From: Granulosicoccus sp947495035
GTDB lineage: Bacteria > Pseudomonadota > Gammaproteobacteria > Granulosicoccales > Granulosicoccaceae
NCBI RefSeq assembly: GCF_050589605.1
Contig: NZ_JBNGOO010000008.1
Length of the DNA stretch: 64,000 bases
Reading direction: 5' to 3' (one strand)
The notes beneath the pieces were generated by a model. The model made no database searches and was not told the DNA's origin. It saw only the letters and a program-made list of their open reading frames with translations. Both the position numbers and the translations under genes were made by a program. Numbering within the stretch: position 1 is the first letter of the stretch; each line of letters opens with the position of its first letter. This document shows positions 43,866 to 53,261 of this stretch, piece after piece.

Positions 43866-44180
43866 GGGTACTGGATGCTCCGAATGGAAGAACGGGTCGA
43901 TACGGTGTACGGCAGGTGGATGCCGAGCTGCAGGACGAGCCTCAAGACAGTGCAATGGCATGAGGACCTTTGCACCGTCCTGCGTCTGGTCGACCTGCCA
44001 GTGTGTCTGCAATATTCACGGCACTCGGCATGCCTGACAGCCTATTTTGCCTCAAACGAGGCTCAGGCGCAGGGTCGATACTGTCTGTCCTGCTGAGTCT
44101 GGAGCTGCGAATCCGCGACAGACCGGGCAGGTGGGCACTGGCACAGGACGCACGATACCGGTCCGACCCCTTGCTTTCGG
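43866..44180. other. Intergenic region, no gene recognised
   Basis: These 315 bases lie between the start of the SDR gene and the end of the TauE/SafE gene, both on the minus strand. Short open frames on the + strand are not protein-like. It should hold the SDR promoter. A minor GCCTC-AAAC-GAGGC hairpin at about 44047-44060 is the only structure seen. Confidence 0.4.
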
Positions 44181-45017
44181 CTAGATTCCAGACAGGACGG
44201 CCACCACGAACCTGAAGGTCACCATCAGCAGAAACAGGCCGAACAGTCTCGACAGCTGCGTCCGTGATCTGGCATGCGCCGCCTGCACGCCATGGCGGGT
44301 CATTGTCAGGGCGGCGGGCAATGTGATGAACAGAGCCAGCAGTGACACGTAACCCAGTGCATCCGGCGGCAGGCCGGGTTTGTGCCAACCGACGATGATG
44401 TAACCCAGGGTACCGGGAATGGCGATCAGGAGACCCAGGCCGGCAGATGTCGATACTGCTTCATGGATCGGGCGTCCGTGCAGGGTCAGCATCATGGTTG
44501 ACAGAGCGCCTCCGCCGATCCCCATCAGGGCCGACAGCAAACCGATGAAGGCGCCATACAGAGACAGCAGGCCGCGTCCCGGCAGAGTGTCCGCAATCTG
44601 CCAGCCCGCGCCGCCGAGCAGCATGCGCAGCGCCAGAACGCCGGCGACCAGCATGAAGACCGTCTGGAAAACGCGAGCATCAGCCACACTGGCGATGGCG
44701 GTTCCAGCGATGACGCCTGAGAGCACCGGCAGAATCCAGGATCGCAGTACCCCGGTATTCAGACTGCCACGTCTGGCATGCTCGCGGGCAGAGACAAAGG
44801 CGGTGGGAATGATCATGGCCAGGGAGGTACCGACAGCCAGCGGCATGGCGATGTCATCGGCATTTCCGGTAAACCGGAACACTTCGTAGAACACCGGTAC
44901 CGAGATCGCGCCGCCGCCCACGCCAAACAGTCCTGCCAGAAAGCCGATGGCTATGCCAGCCAGTACAAGAGCGGCCACGATGAGCAACAGAACGGAAGGG
45001 GAGAGACCGGCTGGCAT
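44181..45017 (-). CDS. TauE/SafE family sulfite exporter-like permease
   Basis: A 278-residue membrane protein of about eight helices with the two TauE/SafE repeats: IAIGFLAGLFGVGGGAISVPVFYE near the N-terminus and GLLSALMGIGGGALSTMMLTL in the middle. The family moves sulfite, sulfoacetate or related anions. It diverges from the soeABC genes across about 190 bases, which supports sulfite or a sulfonate as substrate. The ATG at 45065 would add 16 polar residues; neither start has a clear ribosome binding site. The open frame continues far into soeA antisense and is not real there. Confidence 0.88.
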   Translation of the reverse strand: MPAGLSPSVLLLIVAALVLAGIAIGFLAGLFGVGGGAISVPVFYEVFRFTGNADDIAMPLAVGTSLAMIIPTAFVSAREHARRGSLNTGVLRSWILPVLSGVIAGTAIASVADARVFQTVFMLVAGVLALRMLLGGAGWQIADTLPGRGLLSLYGAFIGLLSALMGIGGGALSTMMLTLHGRPIHEAVSTSAGLGLLIAIPGTLGYIIVGWHKPGLPPDALGYVSLLALFITLPAALTMTRHGVQAAHARSRTQLSRLFGLFLLMVTFRFVVAVLSGI

Positions 45018-45209
45018 GGCTTGAGCCCGCTGCTGTGAGTGGCGAATTTCTGTGATTTCATGCATGGTACAGCAGCGCCGTGCCCACGCAATCCGAATTC
45101 GCACACGATAGAATTTATGGCACCAGCAGAAAAACTTCAGTGGCGTTACCGTCAATTTGTCAGCATAGTGCCCACACTCGACCATTCTCAAGCGACTACA
45201 GAAGCGCCT

Positions 45210-48131
45210 ATGTCTGTACTTCCGGAATTCGAAAACCACGCCGAGCAGACCATCAAGACGACGACCTGCTACATGTGTGCCTGTCGCTGCGGCATCAAGG
45301 TGACAACCGAGGGCAACGAGATTCGGTTCATTCAGGGCAACCCGGACCATCCCGTCAACAAGGGGGTGCTGTGTGCCAAGGGCAATGCCGGCATCATGAA
45401 GCAGAAGTCGCCGGCCAAGCTGACCCAGCCCCTGGTCAGGAAGGCCGGGTCCGAGCGGGGTGACGGCGAGTTCGAACCCATCTCCTGGGACAAGGCTCTG
45501 GGGCTGCTGACCGAGCGGTTGCGCAAGATCCGGGCTACCGACCCCAAGCGACTGGCGTTCTTCACCGGGCGGGATCAGATGCAGGCACTGACCGGTTTCT
45601 GGGCGTCCCAGTTCGGTACCATCAACTGGGCGGCACACGGCGGTTTCTGTTCGGTGAACATGGCCGCTGGTGGGCTTTACATGACCGGGCAGTCCTTCTG
45701 GGAGTTCGGCGATCCGGACTGGGATCATGCCAAGTACTTCATGTTGTGGGGCGTGGCTGAAGATCACGCCTCCAATCCGATCAAGATCGGTCTGGAAAAG
45801 CTCAAGCGTCGCGGGGCCAGGTTCGTTGCCATCAACCCGGTGCGCACCGGCTATCAGGCCATTGCCGATGAGTGGGTCGGCATACGGCCCGGCACCGACG
45901 GTCTGCTGGCTCTGTCCTTTGCGCATGTCCTGCTGAAGAACGAGCAGTTCGACTGGGAATTCCTGGCGCGTTATACCAATGCGACGCAGCTGGTCATCGA
46001 AGCGCCCAACACCTCGCGGCACGGGCTGTTGCTGCGCGACGAGAATGGGGAACTGCAGGTCTGGGACCAGACCAGCGACGGTCCGGCCTCCTGGAACGAA
46101 TCCAGCCACGAGAACGATGTGGAAGCGGCCCTGTTCGGCGAATACACCACGCCTGACGGCACCCGGGTGAAGACGGTGATGACGCAACTGGCCGAGAAAT
46201 ACCTGAGTGAGGACTACGCACCGGAGAAGGTGGCTGCCACCGTCGGTGTGGATGCCGAGACCATCGAACGCCTGGCCCTGGAAATGGCTCATGTGGCGTT
46301 TCAGGAAACCATCACCATCGACACGCCATGGACGGACTGGACCGGCAGGCGTCACGAGAAGTTCATTGGCCGGCCAGTGGCCATGCATGCCATGCGTGGC
46401 ATTTCAGCGCATTCCAACGGCTTCCAGACCTGCCGCTCCATCCATCTGTTGCAGATCCTGCTCGGCGCGGTGGATTGTCCCGGCTCGCATCTGGCCAAAC
46501 CTCCGTTCCCGAAGCACATCGCACCGCCGATCAAACCTGCCAGGACCATGGCGCCGGATACACCCTTGTCGTCGCCGCCGCTGGGTTTTCCGATGGGCCC
46601 GGAGGATCTCGTGGTGGATGCCGCTGGTGAGCCGCTGAGGATCGACAAGGCCTATTCCTGGGAGGCGCCGATTGCCAATCACGGCATGATGCACATGGTG
46701 ATCAACAACGCGGTCAAGGGCGATCCCTACCCGATAGACACTTTGATCCTGTTCATGGCCAACATGTCCTGGAATTCAAGCATGAACACGGCTGAAGTGC
46801 AGGATATGCTGCGTGAGAAGGATGAATACGGCGATTACAAGCTGCCATTCATCGTCACCAGTGACGCCTTTCATTCAGAGATGGTCAATTTCTCCGATCT
46901 GGTGCTGCCCGATACCACCTACCTGGAACGTTTCGATACCATCTCCATGCTCGACCGTCCGATCTCGGAGCCCCACGCTGCCTGCGACTCCATCCGCCAG
47001 CCGATCATAGATCCCGATCGTGACGTCCGGCCCTGGCAGGAAGTACTGATCGATATCGGTTCGCGGCTGGAATTTCCGGCGCTGACCAATCCGGATGGCA
47101 GTGCCAGGTTCAAGGACTACAAGGAATTCATTACCCAATGGGAGAAAGCGCCAGGCATCGGTTTTCTGGCGGGCTGGCGTGGCGAGAACGGTGAGCAGTC
47201 CATGGTCGGGGCACCCAACCCGGATCAATGGCAGGCCTATCAGGACAATGACTGCTTTTTCGAGCACCATCTGCCACCGGAGCAGCGCTATTACCGTTTT
47301 GCCAACAAGGACTATCTCGAATGGAGCAAGAGCGTCGGCTTCAATGGTCACAGTGGTCCCATCGTCATGGAACTGTATTCAGAGGTGCTGCAGAAATTCA
47401 GACTGGCGGGGCAGGGCTTGTATGACGGGCCGCAGCCGGCTCATGAGGTCGACAGACAACGACTGGTACAGTATTTCGATCCTCTGCCTGACTGGTACGT
47501 TCCGCTGGAAGAACAGCGAGTCGATAACGAGCAGTATCCCTTCCATGCGGTCAATCAGCGGCCCATGTTCATGTATCACTCCTGGGATTCACAGAATGCC
47601 TGGCTGCGGCAGATCATGGCGCAGAATTATCTGTACATGAATCGGCAGCGCGGCCAGAGCATGGGTATCGAGGATCTGGCCTGGGTCTGGGTGCAGAGTC
47701 ACCACGGCAAGATCCGTTGTCAGGTCAAACTGATGGAGGGCTGCAACCCGGATACGGTCTGGACATGGAATGCCATTGGCAAGCAGAGCGGTGCCTGGGG
47801 GCTGTCCGATGATGCACCGGAATCGCAGAAGGGCTTTCTGATGAATCATCTGATCAGTGAGTTGCTGCCGGCAAGGGACGGAGAGCGCGGACTGAGCAAC
47901 TCGGACCCGGTCACCGGCCAGGCAGCCTGGTATGACCTGAAGGTCGATATCTATCCGGCCGCACCGGGCGAGACAGGCAGCTACCCGACATTCGATGCCA
48001 TCAAGCGTTTGCCGGACATGGCCGCAGCGCCGTCCGTGCTGCGGTATCACACCCATGAACCGGTCAATCTCGAGCGATCCCTGCAGGATGCGTTGAGCCG
48101 GGGTCATCTTTCAAGTGGAGACAAGCGATGA
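45210..48131 (+). CDS. soeA: Sulfite dehydrogenase molybdopterin subunit (SoeA-like)
   Basis: A 973-residue catalytic subunit of the DMSO-reductase superfamily, predicted to oxidise sulfite to sulfate in the cytoplasm and pass electrons to SoeB. The N-terminal [4Fe-4S] motif is C20-x2-C23-x3-C27-x27-C55. The probable molybdenum ligand is Cys147 in HGGFCSVN. No Tat signal is visible, as expected for cytoplasmic SoeA. The ATG at 45210 (MSVLPEFENH) places the cluster normally; the frame is open to 45039 but that part lies in the divergent promoter region. Other polysulfide/thiosulfate or formate-type oxidoreductases are possible; the gene order with SoeB, a DmsC-type anchor and TauE/SafE favours sulfite. 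Confidence 0.85.
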   Translation: MSVLPEFENHAEQTIKTTTCYMCACRCGIKVTTEGNEIRFIQGNPDHPVNKGVLCAKGNAGIMKQKSPAKLTQPLVRKAGSERGDGEFEPISWDKALGLLTERLRKIRATDPKRLAFFTGRDQMQALTGFWASQFGTINWAAHGGFCSVNMAAGGLYMTGQSFWEFGDPDWDHAKYFMLWGVAEDHASNPIKIGLEKLKRRGARFVAINPVRTGYQAIADEWVGIRPGTDGLLALSFAHVLLKNEQFDWEFLARYTNATQLVIEAPNTSRHGLLLRDENGELQVWDQTSDGPASWNESSHENDVEAALFGEYTTPDGTRVKTVMTQLAEKYLSEDYAPEKVAATVGVDAETIERLALEMAHVAFQETITIDTPWTDWTGRRHEKFIGRPVAMHAMRGISAHSNGFQTCRSIHLLQILLGAVDCPGSHLAKPPFPKHIAPPIKPARTMAPDTPLSSPPLGFPMGPEDLVVDAAGEPLRIDKAYSWEAPIANHGMMHMVINNAVKGDPYPIDTLILFMANMSWNSSMNTAEVQDMLREKDEYGDYKLPFIVTSDAFHSEMVNFSDLVLPDTTYLERFDTISMLDRPISEPHAACDSIRQPIIDPDRDVRPWQEVLIDIGSRLEFPALTNPDGSARFKDYKEFITQWEKAPGIGFLAGWRGENGEQSMVGAPNPDQWQAYQDNDCFFEHHLPPEQRYYRFANKDYLEWSKSVGFNGHSGPIVMELYSEVLQKFRLAGQGLYDGPQPAHEVDRQRLVQYFDPLPDWYVPLEEQRVDNEQYPFHAVNQRPMFMYHSWDSQNAWLRQIMAQNYLYMNRQRGQSMGIEDLAWVWVQSHHGKIRCQVKLMEGCNPDTVWTWNAIGKQSGAWGLSDDAPESQKGFLMNHLISELLPARDGERGLSNSDPVTGQAAWYDLKVDIYPAAPGETGSYPTFDAIKRLPDMAAAPSVLRYHTHEPVNLERSLQDALSRGHLSSGDKR

Positions 48132-48853
48132 AGCTCGGTCTGGTCATCGATCTGGATACCTGTGTGGGATGCCATGCCTGCGCAGTCGCCTGCAAGCAGT
48201 GGAATACCTCCGGAACCACCGGGCCACTGACCGATTACGAGCCTTACGGCAAGGAGCCCAGCGGCGTCTGGTTCAACCGCATTCGACATTTCGAGGTCGA
48301 TGACTATCCGAACAGCAAGACCATCAATACGCCGATGTCCTGCATGCATTGCGAGGATGCAGCCTGCGTGACGGTCTGTCCGACCGGCGCATCCTACAAA
48401 CGTGAGGAAGATGGCATCGTGCTGGTGGATCAGTCCAAGTGCATGGGTTGCAATCTGTGCTCCTGGGCCTGTCCCTACGGCGCGCGTGAGCTCGATGAAG
48501 AGGACGGCGTCATGAAGAAGTGCACCCTCTGTGTCGATCGCATTCACGACAAGAATCTGCCCGAGGCGGAACGGCAGCCGGCCTGCGTCATGACCTGCCC
48601 CTCGCATGCCCGGCATTTCGGTGACTTTGATGATCCCGATTCGAATGTCAGTACGCTGGTGCGAGAGCGGGGTGGGTATTCGCTGATGCCGGAACTGGGC
48701 TACGAACCCACCAACAAGTACCTGCCACCGCGCCAACGTCCAGCGGCTCCAACGGTCGAACGCAAGGCAGCAAGCAGTGGCGATTCGCTGATCGGCAAGT
48801 GGATGAAGCGTCAGAAAGATGCCTTCAACAAGCTTGGCAAGGGGGCAAGCTGA
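48128..48853 (+). CDS. soeB: Sulfite dehydrogenase iron-sulfur subunit (SoeB-like)
   Basis: A 241-residue electron-transfer protein with four cubane-cluster motifs: CVGCHACAVACKQWN, CMHCEDAACVTVCPTGA, CMGCNLCSWACPYGA and CTLCVDRI with CVMTCPSHA. This is the DmsB/PsrB pattern. The ATG overlaps the soeA stop by four bases and its stop overlaps the soeC start, so the three subunits are coupled. The C-terminal 40 residues are basic and Pro-rich. Confidence 0.92.
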   Translation: MKLGLVIDLDTCVGCHACAVACKQWNTSGTTGPLTDYEPYGKEPSGVWFNRIRHFEVDDYPNSKTINTPMSCMHCEDAACVTVCPTGASYKREEDGIVLVDQSKCMGCNLCSWACPYGARELDEEDGVMKKCTLCVDRIHDKNLPEAERQPACVMTCPSHARHFGDFDDPDSNVSTLVRERGGYSLMPELGYEPTNKYLPPRQRPAAPTVERKAASSGDSLIGKWMKRQKDAFNKLGKGAS

Positions 48854-49785
48854 TGCATCCGGCCCTGTCAGTGATCTTCTTTACCGTGACAGCGGGTGCC
48901 GGTTACGGTCTGCTGTTTCTGCTTGGCTTGTTGCACCTGCTGGGCCTGGCTCCGGACACCAGCCCTGACCAGATCGTGGCCATGGGGCTGATCGGCCTGC
49001 TGCTGGTAACCGCTGGATTGTTGTCATCGACTCTGCATCTGGCGAATCCGAAGAATGCCTGGCGCTCGTTTACCCGATTCAGGACATCCTGGCTTTCGCG
49101 TGAGGCAGTTTTTGCAGTGGCCTTCTATCCGGTGGCACTGCTGTGGTTGCTGTGCCAGTGGTTTACCGGCAATACGGCGGCAACCGTCGTTTTCGGTGTC
49201 TTGATGGCACTGCTGGCGACAATGGTACTGATCTGTACGGGCATGATCTACGCGACTCTGAAAACCATCCGCCAGTGGCATACCGCATTGACGCCTGTCA
49301 ATTTCGTGCTGCTGGGGCTGTTTCTCGGCGCACTGATACTGAGTGTCATGCTGGCTCAGCAGGGACTGATGTTTGAACCGGTAGCCAGGCTTGTTCTGAT
49401 TGTACTGGTCATCGCAGCTCTGGTGAAGCTGGTCTATTTTCACTGGATCGGTCAGCCTGCCGGGCCAACGATCAATACAGCTCTGGGATTCACGCGTGCC
49501 ACGGTTCGATTGCTGGATGTGGGCCATGCCAGTGATACCTTCCACAACAAGGAATTCGGCTATCAGGTGGAACGCACCAGAATCATCTGGTTGCGTGTGC
49601 TCTGTATCGCACTGGCCTTCGTGCTCCCCCTTCTGCTGATCAGTGGCCTGCTCGGTGAGGTGAGTTTCGGTTTGCTGCTGCTGGCCGTCATCAGCGCTTA
49701 CGCCGGTGTGTTTGTCGAGCGCTGGCTGTTCTTCGCAGAAGCCAGACATGTGGTCAATCTGTATCACGGCATGCAGCGTACCTGA
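48853..49785 (+). CDS. soeC: DmsC-type membrane anchor (SoeC-like)
   Basis: A 310-residue membrane protein with about eight helices, of the DmsC rather than the NrfD family. Conserved sequences include LSSTLHLANPKNAWRSFTRFRTSWLSREAVFA and FVERWLFFAEARHVVNLYHG. It would hand electrons to quinone. The ATG at 48853 shares a base with the soeB stop; the longer frame from 48799 overlaps soeB. Confidence 0.9.
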   Translation: MHPALSVIFFTVTAGAGYGLLFLLGLLHLLGLAPDTSPDQIVAMGLIGLLLVTAGLLSSTLHLANPKNAWRSFTRFRTSWLSREAVFAVAFYPVALLWLLCQWFTGNTAATVVFGVLMALLATMVLICTGMIYATLKTIRQWHTALTPVNFVLLGLFLGALILSVMLAQQGLMFEPVARLVLIVLVIAALVKLVYFHWIGQPAGPTINTALGFTRATVRLLDVGHASDTFHNKEFGYQVERTRIIWLRVLCIALAFVLPLLLISGLLGEVSFGLLLLAVISAYAGVFVERWLFFAEARHVVNLYHGMQRT

Positions 49786-49800
49786 GTTGCGGTATCCGCC

Positions 49801-50691
49801 ATGAAGGACACCTTGCGACTGGAGCAGCGTGGGCCGATCTGGGTTGGCGAATTCCGCGCCATGGCCAGTCCCTGCGAAGTGCATCTGGAGCTGCGATCGA
49901 AGAAGCTGGCTCGCCAGCTAGTGACCCAAGCACAGAATGAGGCCTTGCGTGTCGAGAGACTCTTCAGCCGTTATCGCAGCGACAATGTCGTCCATCGTAT
50001 CAACACGGCCGGGGGCAAGCCCGTCACCGTTGACGAGGAAACAGCGCGCATGCTGGATTTTGCCGACACCTGTTTTCATGCCTCGAACGGTCTCTTCGAT
50101 GTGACTTCCGGCGTACTGCGTGAAGCCTGGACATTCGATGGTTCGGACAATGTCCCGTCGGCCGCTCAGATCGAACCATTGCTGGCACGTATCGGCTGGC
50201 AGCGAGTCAGCTGGAACAGGCCGCATTTCAGCATGCCGGCCGGCATGCAGATCGACCTGGGCGGTATCGGCAAGGAGTATGCGGTTGATCGGGTTCTGTT
50301 GATGCTGCGTGAACGATGTCCCGGTGCCTGTCTGGTCAATTTCGGTGGAGACCTGCATGCCTCGAAGCCTCCTCAGGCGACTGGAGCATGGTCGGTGGGT
50401 ATCGAGTCGCGTCAGGGGGAAGACGATGCCTCCGCCAGCCTGCAGTTGCAGCGTGGGGCCTTGACCACCAGTGGCGATGCTCGACGCTATCTGCTCAAGG
50501 AGGGGGTTCGCTACAGCCATGTTCTGGATCCGATGACCGGTTGGCCGGTCGTCGGTGCCCCGGCAGCAGTGACAGTGGCCGGCAATACCTGCATCGAGGC
50601 CGGCATCATGTCGACCCTGGCACTGTTGCACGGGGCCGATGCCGAGGCCTTTCTCGAGCGGCACAAGGCACATTTCTGGGTCCAGCGCTGA
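49801..50691 (+). CDS. apbE: FAD:protein FMN transferase (ApbE)
   Basis: ApbE attaches FMN through a phosphoester to Ser or Thr in extracytoplasmic proteins. The 296-residue protein has the family sequences FRAMASPCEVHLE, ERLFSRYRSDNVVHRIN, the FAD-binding IDLGGIGKEYAVDRV, VNFGGDLHA and SHVLDPMTGWPV. No export signal is obvious at this start, which is unusual since known ApbE proteins act in the periplasm; a later start does not create one. It begins 15 bases after soeC and is followed by DUF4266 and DUF3570 genes, a recurrent trio. Confidence 0.92.
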   Translation: MKDTLRLEQRGPIWVGEFRAMASPCEVHLELRSKKLARQLVTQAQNEALRVERLFSRYRSDNVVHRINTAGGKPVTVDEETARMLDFADTCFHASNGLFDVTSGVLREAWTFDGSDNVPSAAQIEPLLARIGWQRVSWNRPHFSMPAGMQIDLGGIGKEYAVDRVLLMLRERCPGACLVNFGGDLHASKPPQATGAWSVGIESRQGEDDASASLQLQRGALTTSGDARRYLLKEGVRYSHVLDPMTGWPVVGAPAAVTVAGNTCIEAGIMSTLALLHGADAEAFLERHKAHFWVQR

Positions 50692-50783
50692 CCCTGAAAC
50701 GACGACGGTCGATTCAACTCGTTGAATTTCCCGCCGATACTCTCTGCATGCCGCTCCCGATACCCGTCCCGAGGCCGTCACGC

Positions 50784-51059
50784 ATGCCATGGCAGAATCG
50801 CATCTTCCGAGGTCGTTGCAACGCGCCAGCAGTCATCGCCTTGAGCATATTCATGCTGGCTCTGAGTGCCTGTTCCACCACGCAGGACATGTTCGAAGTT
50901 ACCGAGGTCAAACCCTGGCAGCGCGGGGTGCTGGCACGGGATGACATGCAGCTGATCAACGATGCCATGGAGCAGGCCGTTGATGATCATGTCTATTTCT
51001 CGAAAGAAGGGTCTACCGGTGGGGTTGTGGTTCAGGGTGGAGGCTGTGGCTGCAATTGA
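50784..51059 (+). CDS. DUF4266 lipoprotein
   Basis: A 91-residue protein with a lipoprotein signal (FMLALSACST). The mature part carries the DUF4266 signature: VKPWQRGVLARDDMQL, then a short helix and DHVYFSKEGSTGG, ending in GGGCGCN. An ATG at 50748 would add 12 residues. The terminal GGxCxCN is strictly conserved in this family as I know it. Its stop overlaps the DUF3570 start. The function is unknown; it recurs with apbE and DUF3570. Confidence 0.88.
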   Translation: MPWQNRIFRGRCNAPAVIALSIFMLALSACSTTQDMFEVTEVKPWQRGVLARDDMQLINDAMEQAVDDHVYFSKEGSTGGVVVQGGGCGCN

Positions 51060-52318
51060 TGAGAAGCCTGCGCCAACAGTTGTCAGCGGCCAGTTGCGCC
51101 CTGCTTAGCGTCGGCATGGCACCGGTGGGCACAGCAGCGTCGACGGATGACGTGTCACGGCTCACCGGCAGTTCAGCGAGCTGGGAGCTGGATACCGCCT
51201 ATCTTTCGTATCGCGAGTCGGATCAGCGAGTATCGGTGAACAAGGCGGTTGCCACGCTGGCGCGCGAGAATGAAACCACATCGATTACGGTCAGTGCCCT
51301 GCACGACACCATGTCAGGTGCTTCACCGACCGGTGCCTTGCGCGGCGACAGTCCGGCATCCACCGTGACCAGTGTATCCGGTGGCAACAGCCGCAACCGC
51401 CTGGACCATTCCACCAGTGAATTCAGCGATACACGCCGGCAGCTGGGACTGGGCGTGGAGCAGGCGCTTTCGCCGAGCTACACATTGAGTTACGGTGGCG
51501 TGGTATCCGATGAATCCGACCACGAGTCGCTGGGTATCAACTTGTCACTGGCGCGGGAGTCGGATGACAGACTGAGCACCGTCACGGCGGGCTTTGGCTG
51601 GATCGATGACAGCATTTATCGCAGTGATACCGGAGGTACGCCAGAGCCTCTGGGCAATGTGCAGCAACCGCGTCCGTTCAGCGAAGGAGGGCGCAGCACA
51701 CTGGATACCCTGTTCGGAATCAGCCGGGTTCTGAACCGTCTGACCGTGGTCCAGCTGAACCTGTCGTTGAGTGCATCCGATGGTTATCACTCGGACCCGT
51801 ACAAGGTCATCAGCGCAGCGGATGAAGATGGTCGCATCGTTGCCAATTTTCATGACAGCCGACCGGATTCACGACTGCGCACCAGTGTATTCGGCAAACT
51901 GGTGCATCAGCTGCGCGATACGCAACATTCACTGCATCTGGGGTATCGGCTGTATCAGGATGACTGGGGCATCCGCTCACACACGGTGGATCTGCGCTAT
52001 CGTCATCGTTTGAACCGACAACGCTATCTGGAACCCCATGTGCGACTGTACCGGCAGAGCGCGGCCGACTTCTATCAGCGCAAGCTGTCGGTGGATGCCG
52101 GCTCCAATCCGCTGCTGCCCGACAATGGCCTCGCCAGTGCCGATTATCGACTGGATGCCATGAGCAGTGCCACACTGGGGCTGAAATACGGCGTCAGGCT
52201 CACTCCCGATACCGAGCTGCGTCTGCGTGCGGAATACCTGGATCAGCGCTTCAGTACCGCGGTATTCGATCGCAACTCCGCCCTCATTCTGCAGGCCAGT
52301 TTTCGCATCGCATTCTGA
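51059..52318 (+). CDS. DUF3570 outer-membrane-like beta-barrel protein
   Basis: A 419-residue protein with a signal peptide (QLSAASCALLSVGMAPVGTAA) followed by alternating beta strands and a C-terminal Phe, as in outer-membrane barrels. Residues 83-90 read DTMSGASP, which resembles the D-x-x-S/T-G-A-S/T site that ApbE flavinylates in NqrB/NqrC/RnfD/RnfG. Other family-like segments are SLSLSASDGYHSDPYKVIS and HVRLYRQSAADFY. It is the last gene of the apbE trio, starting on the stop of the DUF4266 gene. Function unknown. Confidence 0.85.
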   Translation: MRSLRQQLSAASCALLSVGMAPVGTAASTDDVSRLTGSSASWELDTAYLSYRESDQRVSVNKAVATLARENETTSITVSALHDTMSGASPTGALRGDSPASTVTSVSGGNSRNRLDHSTSEFSDTRRQLGLGVEQALSPSYTLSYGGVVSDESDHESLGINLSLARESDDRLSTVTAGFGWIDDSIYRSDTGGTPEPLGNVQQPRPFSEGGRSTLDTLFGISRVLNRLTVVQLNLSLSASDGYHSDPYKVISAADEDGRIVANFHDSRPDSRLRTSVFGKLVHQLRDTQHSLHLGYRLYQDDWGIRSHTVDLRYRHRLNRQRYLEPHVRLYRQSAADFYQRKLSVDAGSNPLLPDNGLASADYRLDAMSSATLGLKYGVRLTPDTELRLRAEYLDQRFSTAVFDRNSALILQASFRIAF

Positions 52319-52436
52319 TTACCGAGCAAGCCCCCGGGCTTCAGGCGATCACGGGCATTCCGAGCGGCGGTGTCCCCTGGCCCCGAGGTTGGCTATACTG
52401 GCGGCCAGCACTTTCGCCTTTCCAGCTGCTATCCGG

Positions 52437-53183
52437 ATGCCCATGGCCACCCAACTCTCGGTCAATCTGAACGCCATCGCCCAGTTGCGCAATCGACGTG
52501 ATCTGCCATGGCCCAGCGTCACGGGCATTGGCCGCATTGCCTTGCAAAATGGTGCGCATGGACTGACCGTACATCCCCGGCCCGACCAGCGTCATACCCG
52601 ATTCACCGATGTGGCCGAGCTGCGAGCGCTGATCGATGAGGAGTTTTCGCAATGTGAATTCAATGTGGAAGGCTACCCGACCGAGGATTTCCTGCAACTG
52701 GTCGAGAAAAACCGGCCGGAGCAGGTGACACTGGTGCCTGATGACCCGGCGCAGGCGACATCGGACCACGGTTGGGAATTCAAGTCGCAGCACAACATGT
52801 TGGCGCCGATTGTCGAGCGCCTGCACAGCGGCGGCATGCGCGTGTCGCTGTTTGCCGATGCCGATCCAGAGCAGGTCAAGTGGGCGAAGGATACCGGTTG
52901 TGATCGGATCGAGCTGTATACCGGTCCCTATGGCGGCACCTACGATGACGAGGCTGCGATGCGTGCGGAAGTCGAGCGTCTGGGTGCCACGGCCGATGCC
53001 GCCAGAGCGCTGGGATTGGGTGTGAATGCCGGGCACGATCTGACCGTGGCGAATCTGCCTGCGTTGGTGGCTCGTATACCTTATCTGGACGAAGTATCCA
53101 TCGGTCATGGCCTGACGGCCGATGCCGTGCAGTTCGGCATGGCCGAAACGGTAAAGCGGTTCCTGGCAGCCTGCGGCAACTAG
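52437..53183 (+). CDS. pdxJ: Pyridoxine 5'-phosphate synthase
   Basis: PdxJ condenses 1-deoxyxylulose-5-phosphate with 3-amino-2-oxopropyl phosphate to make vitamin B6. The 248-residue TIM barrel has LSVNLNAIAQLRN, GLTVHPRPDQRHTRFTDV (catalytic His region), FNVEGYPTEDF, VTLVPDDPAQATSDHGWE, VSLFADADPEQ, IELYTGPYG, GVNAGHDLTVAN and SIGHGLTADAV. The start is usually MTxLSVNxNxIA; ATG 52437 or 52443 both fit. The earlier frame from 52227 overlaps DUF3570. Confidence 0.97.
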   Translation: MPMATQLSVNLNAIAQLRNRRDLPWPSVTGIGRIALQNGAHGLTVHPRPDQRHTRFTDVAELRALIDEEFSQCEFNVEGYPTEDFLQLVEKNRPEQVTLVPDDPAQATSDHGWEFKSQHNMLAPIVERLHSGGMRVSLFADADPEQVKWAKDTGCDRIELYTGPYGGTYDDEAAMRAEVERLGATADAARALGLGVNAGHDLTVANLPALVARIPYLDEVSIGHGLTADAVQFGMAETVKRFLAACGN

Positions 53184-53261
53184 CCTGAGGTCGCTCTGGC
53201 CGGTGTTTCGGGCTTGCGCTCACGTTCAATGGCACTTCCTTGACAATTCGGAGATGGCTTG

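Noticed and set aside
45018..46388. Upstream extension of the TauE/SafE frame on the minus strand
   Set aside because: It is antisense to soeA and without similarity; the permease itself begins at 45017 or 45065.
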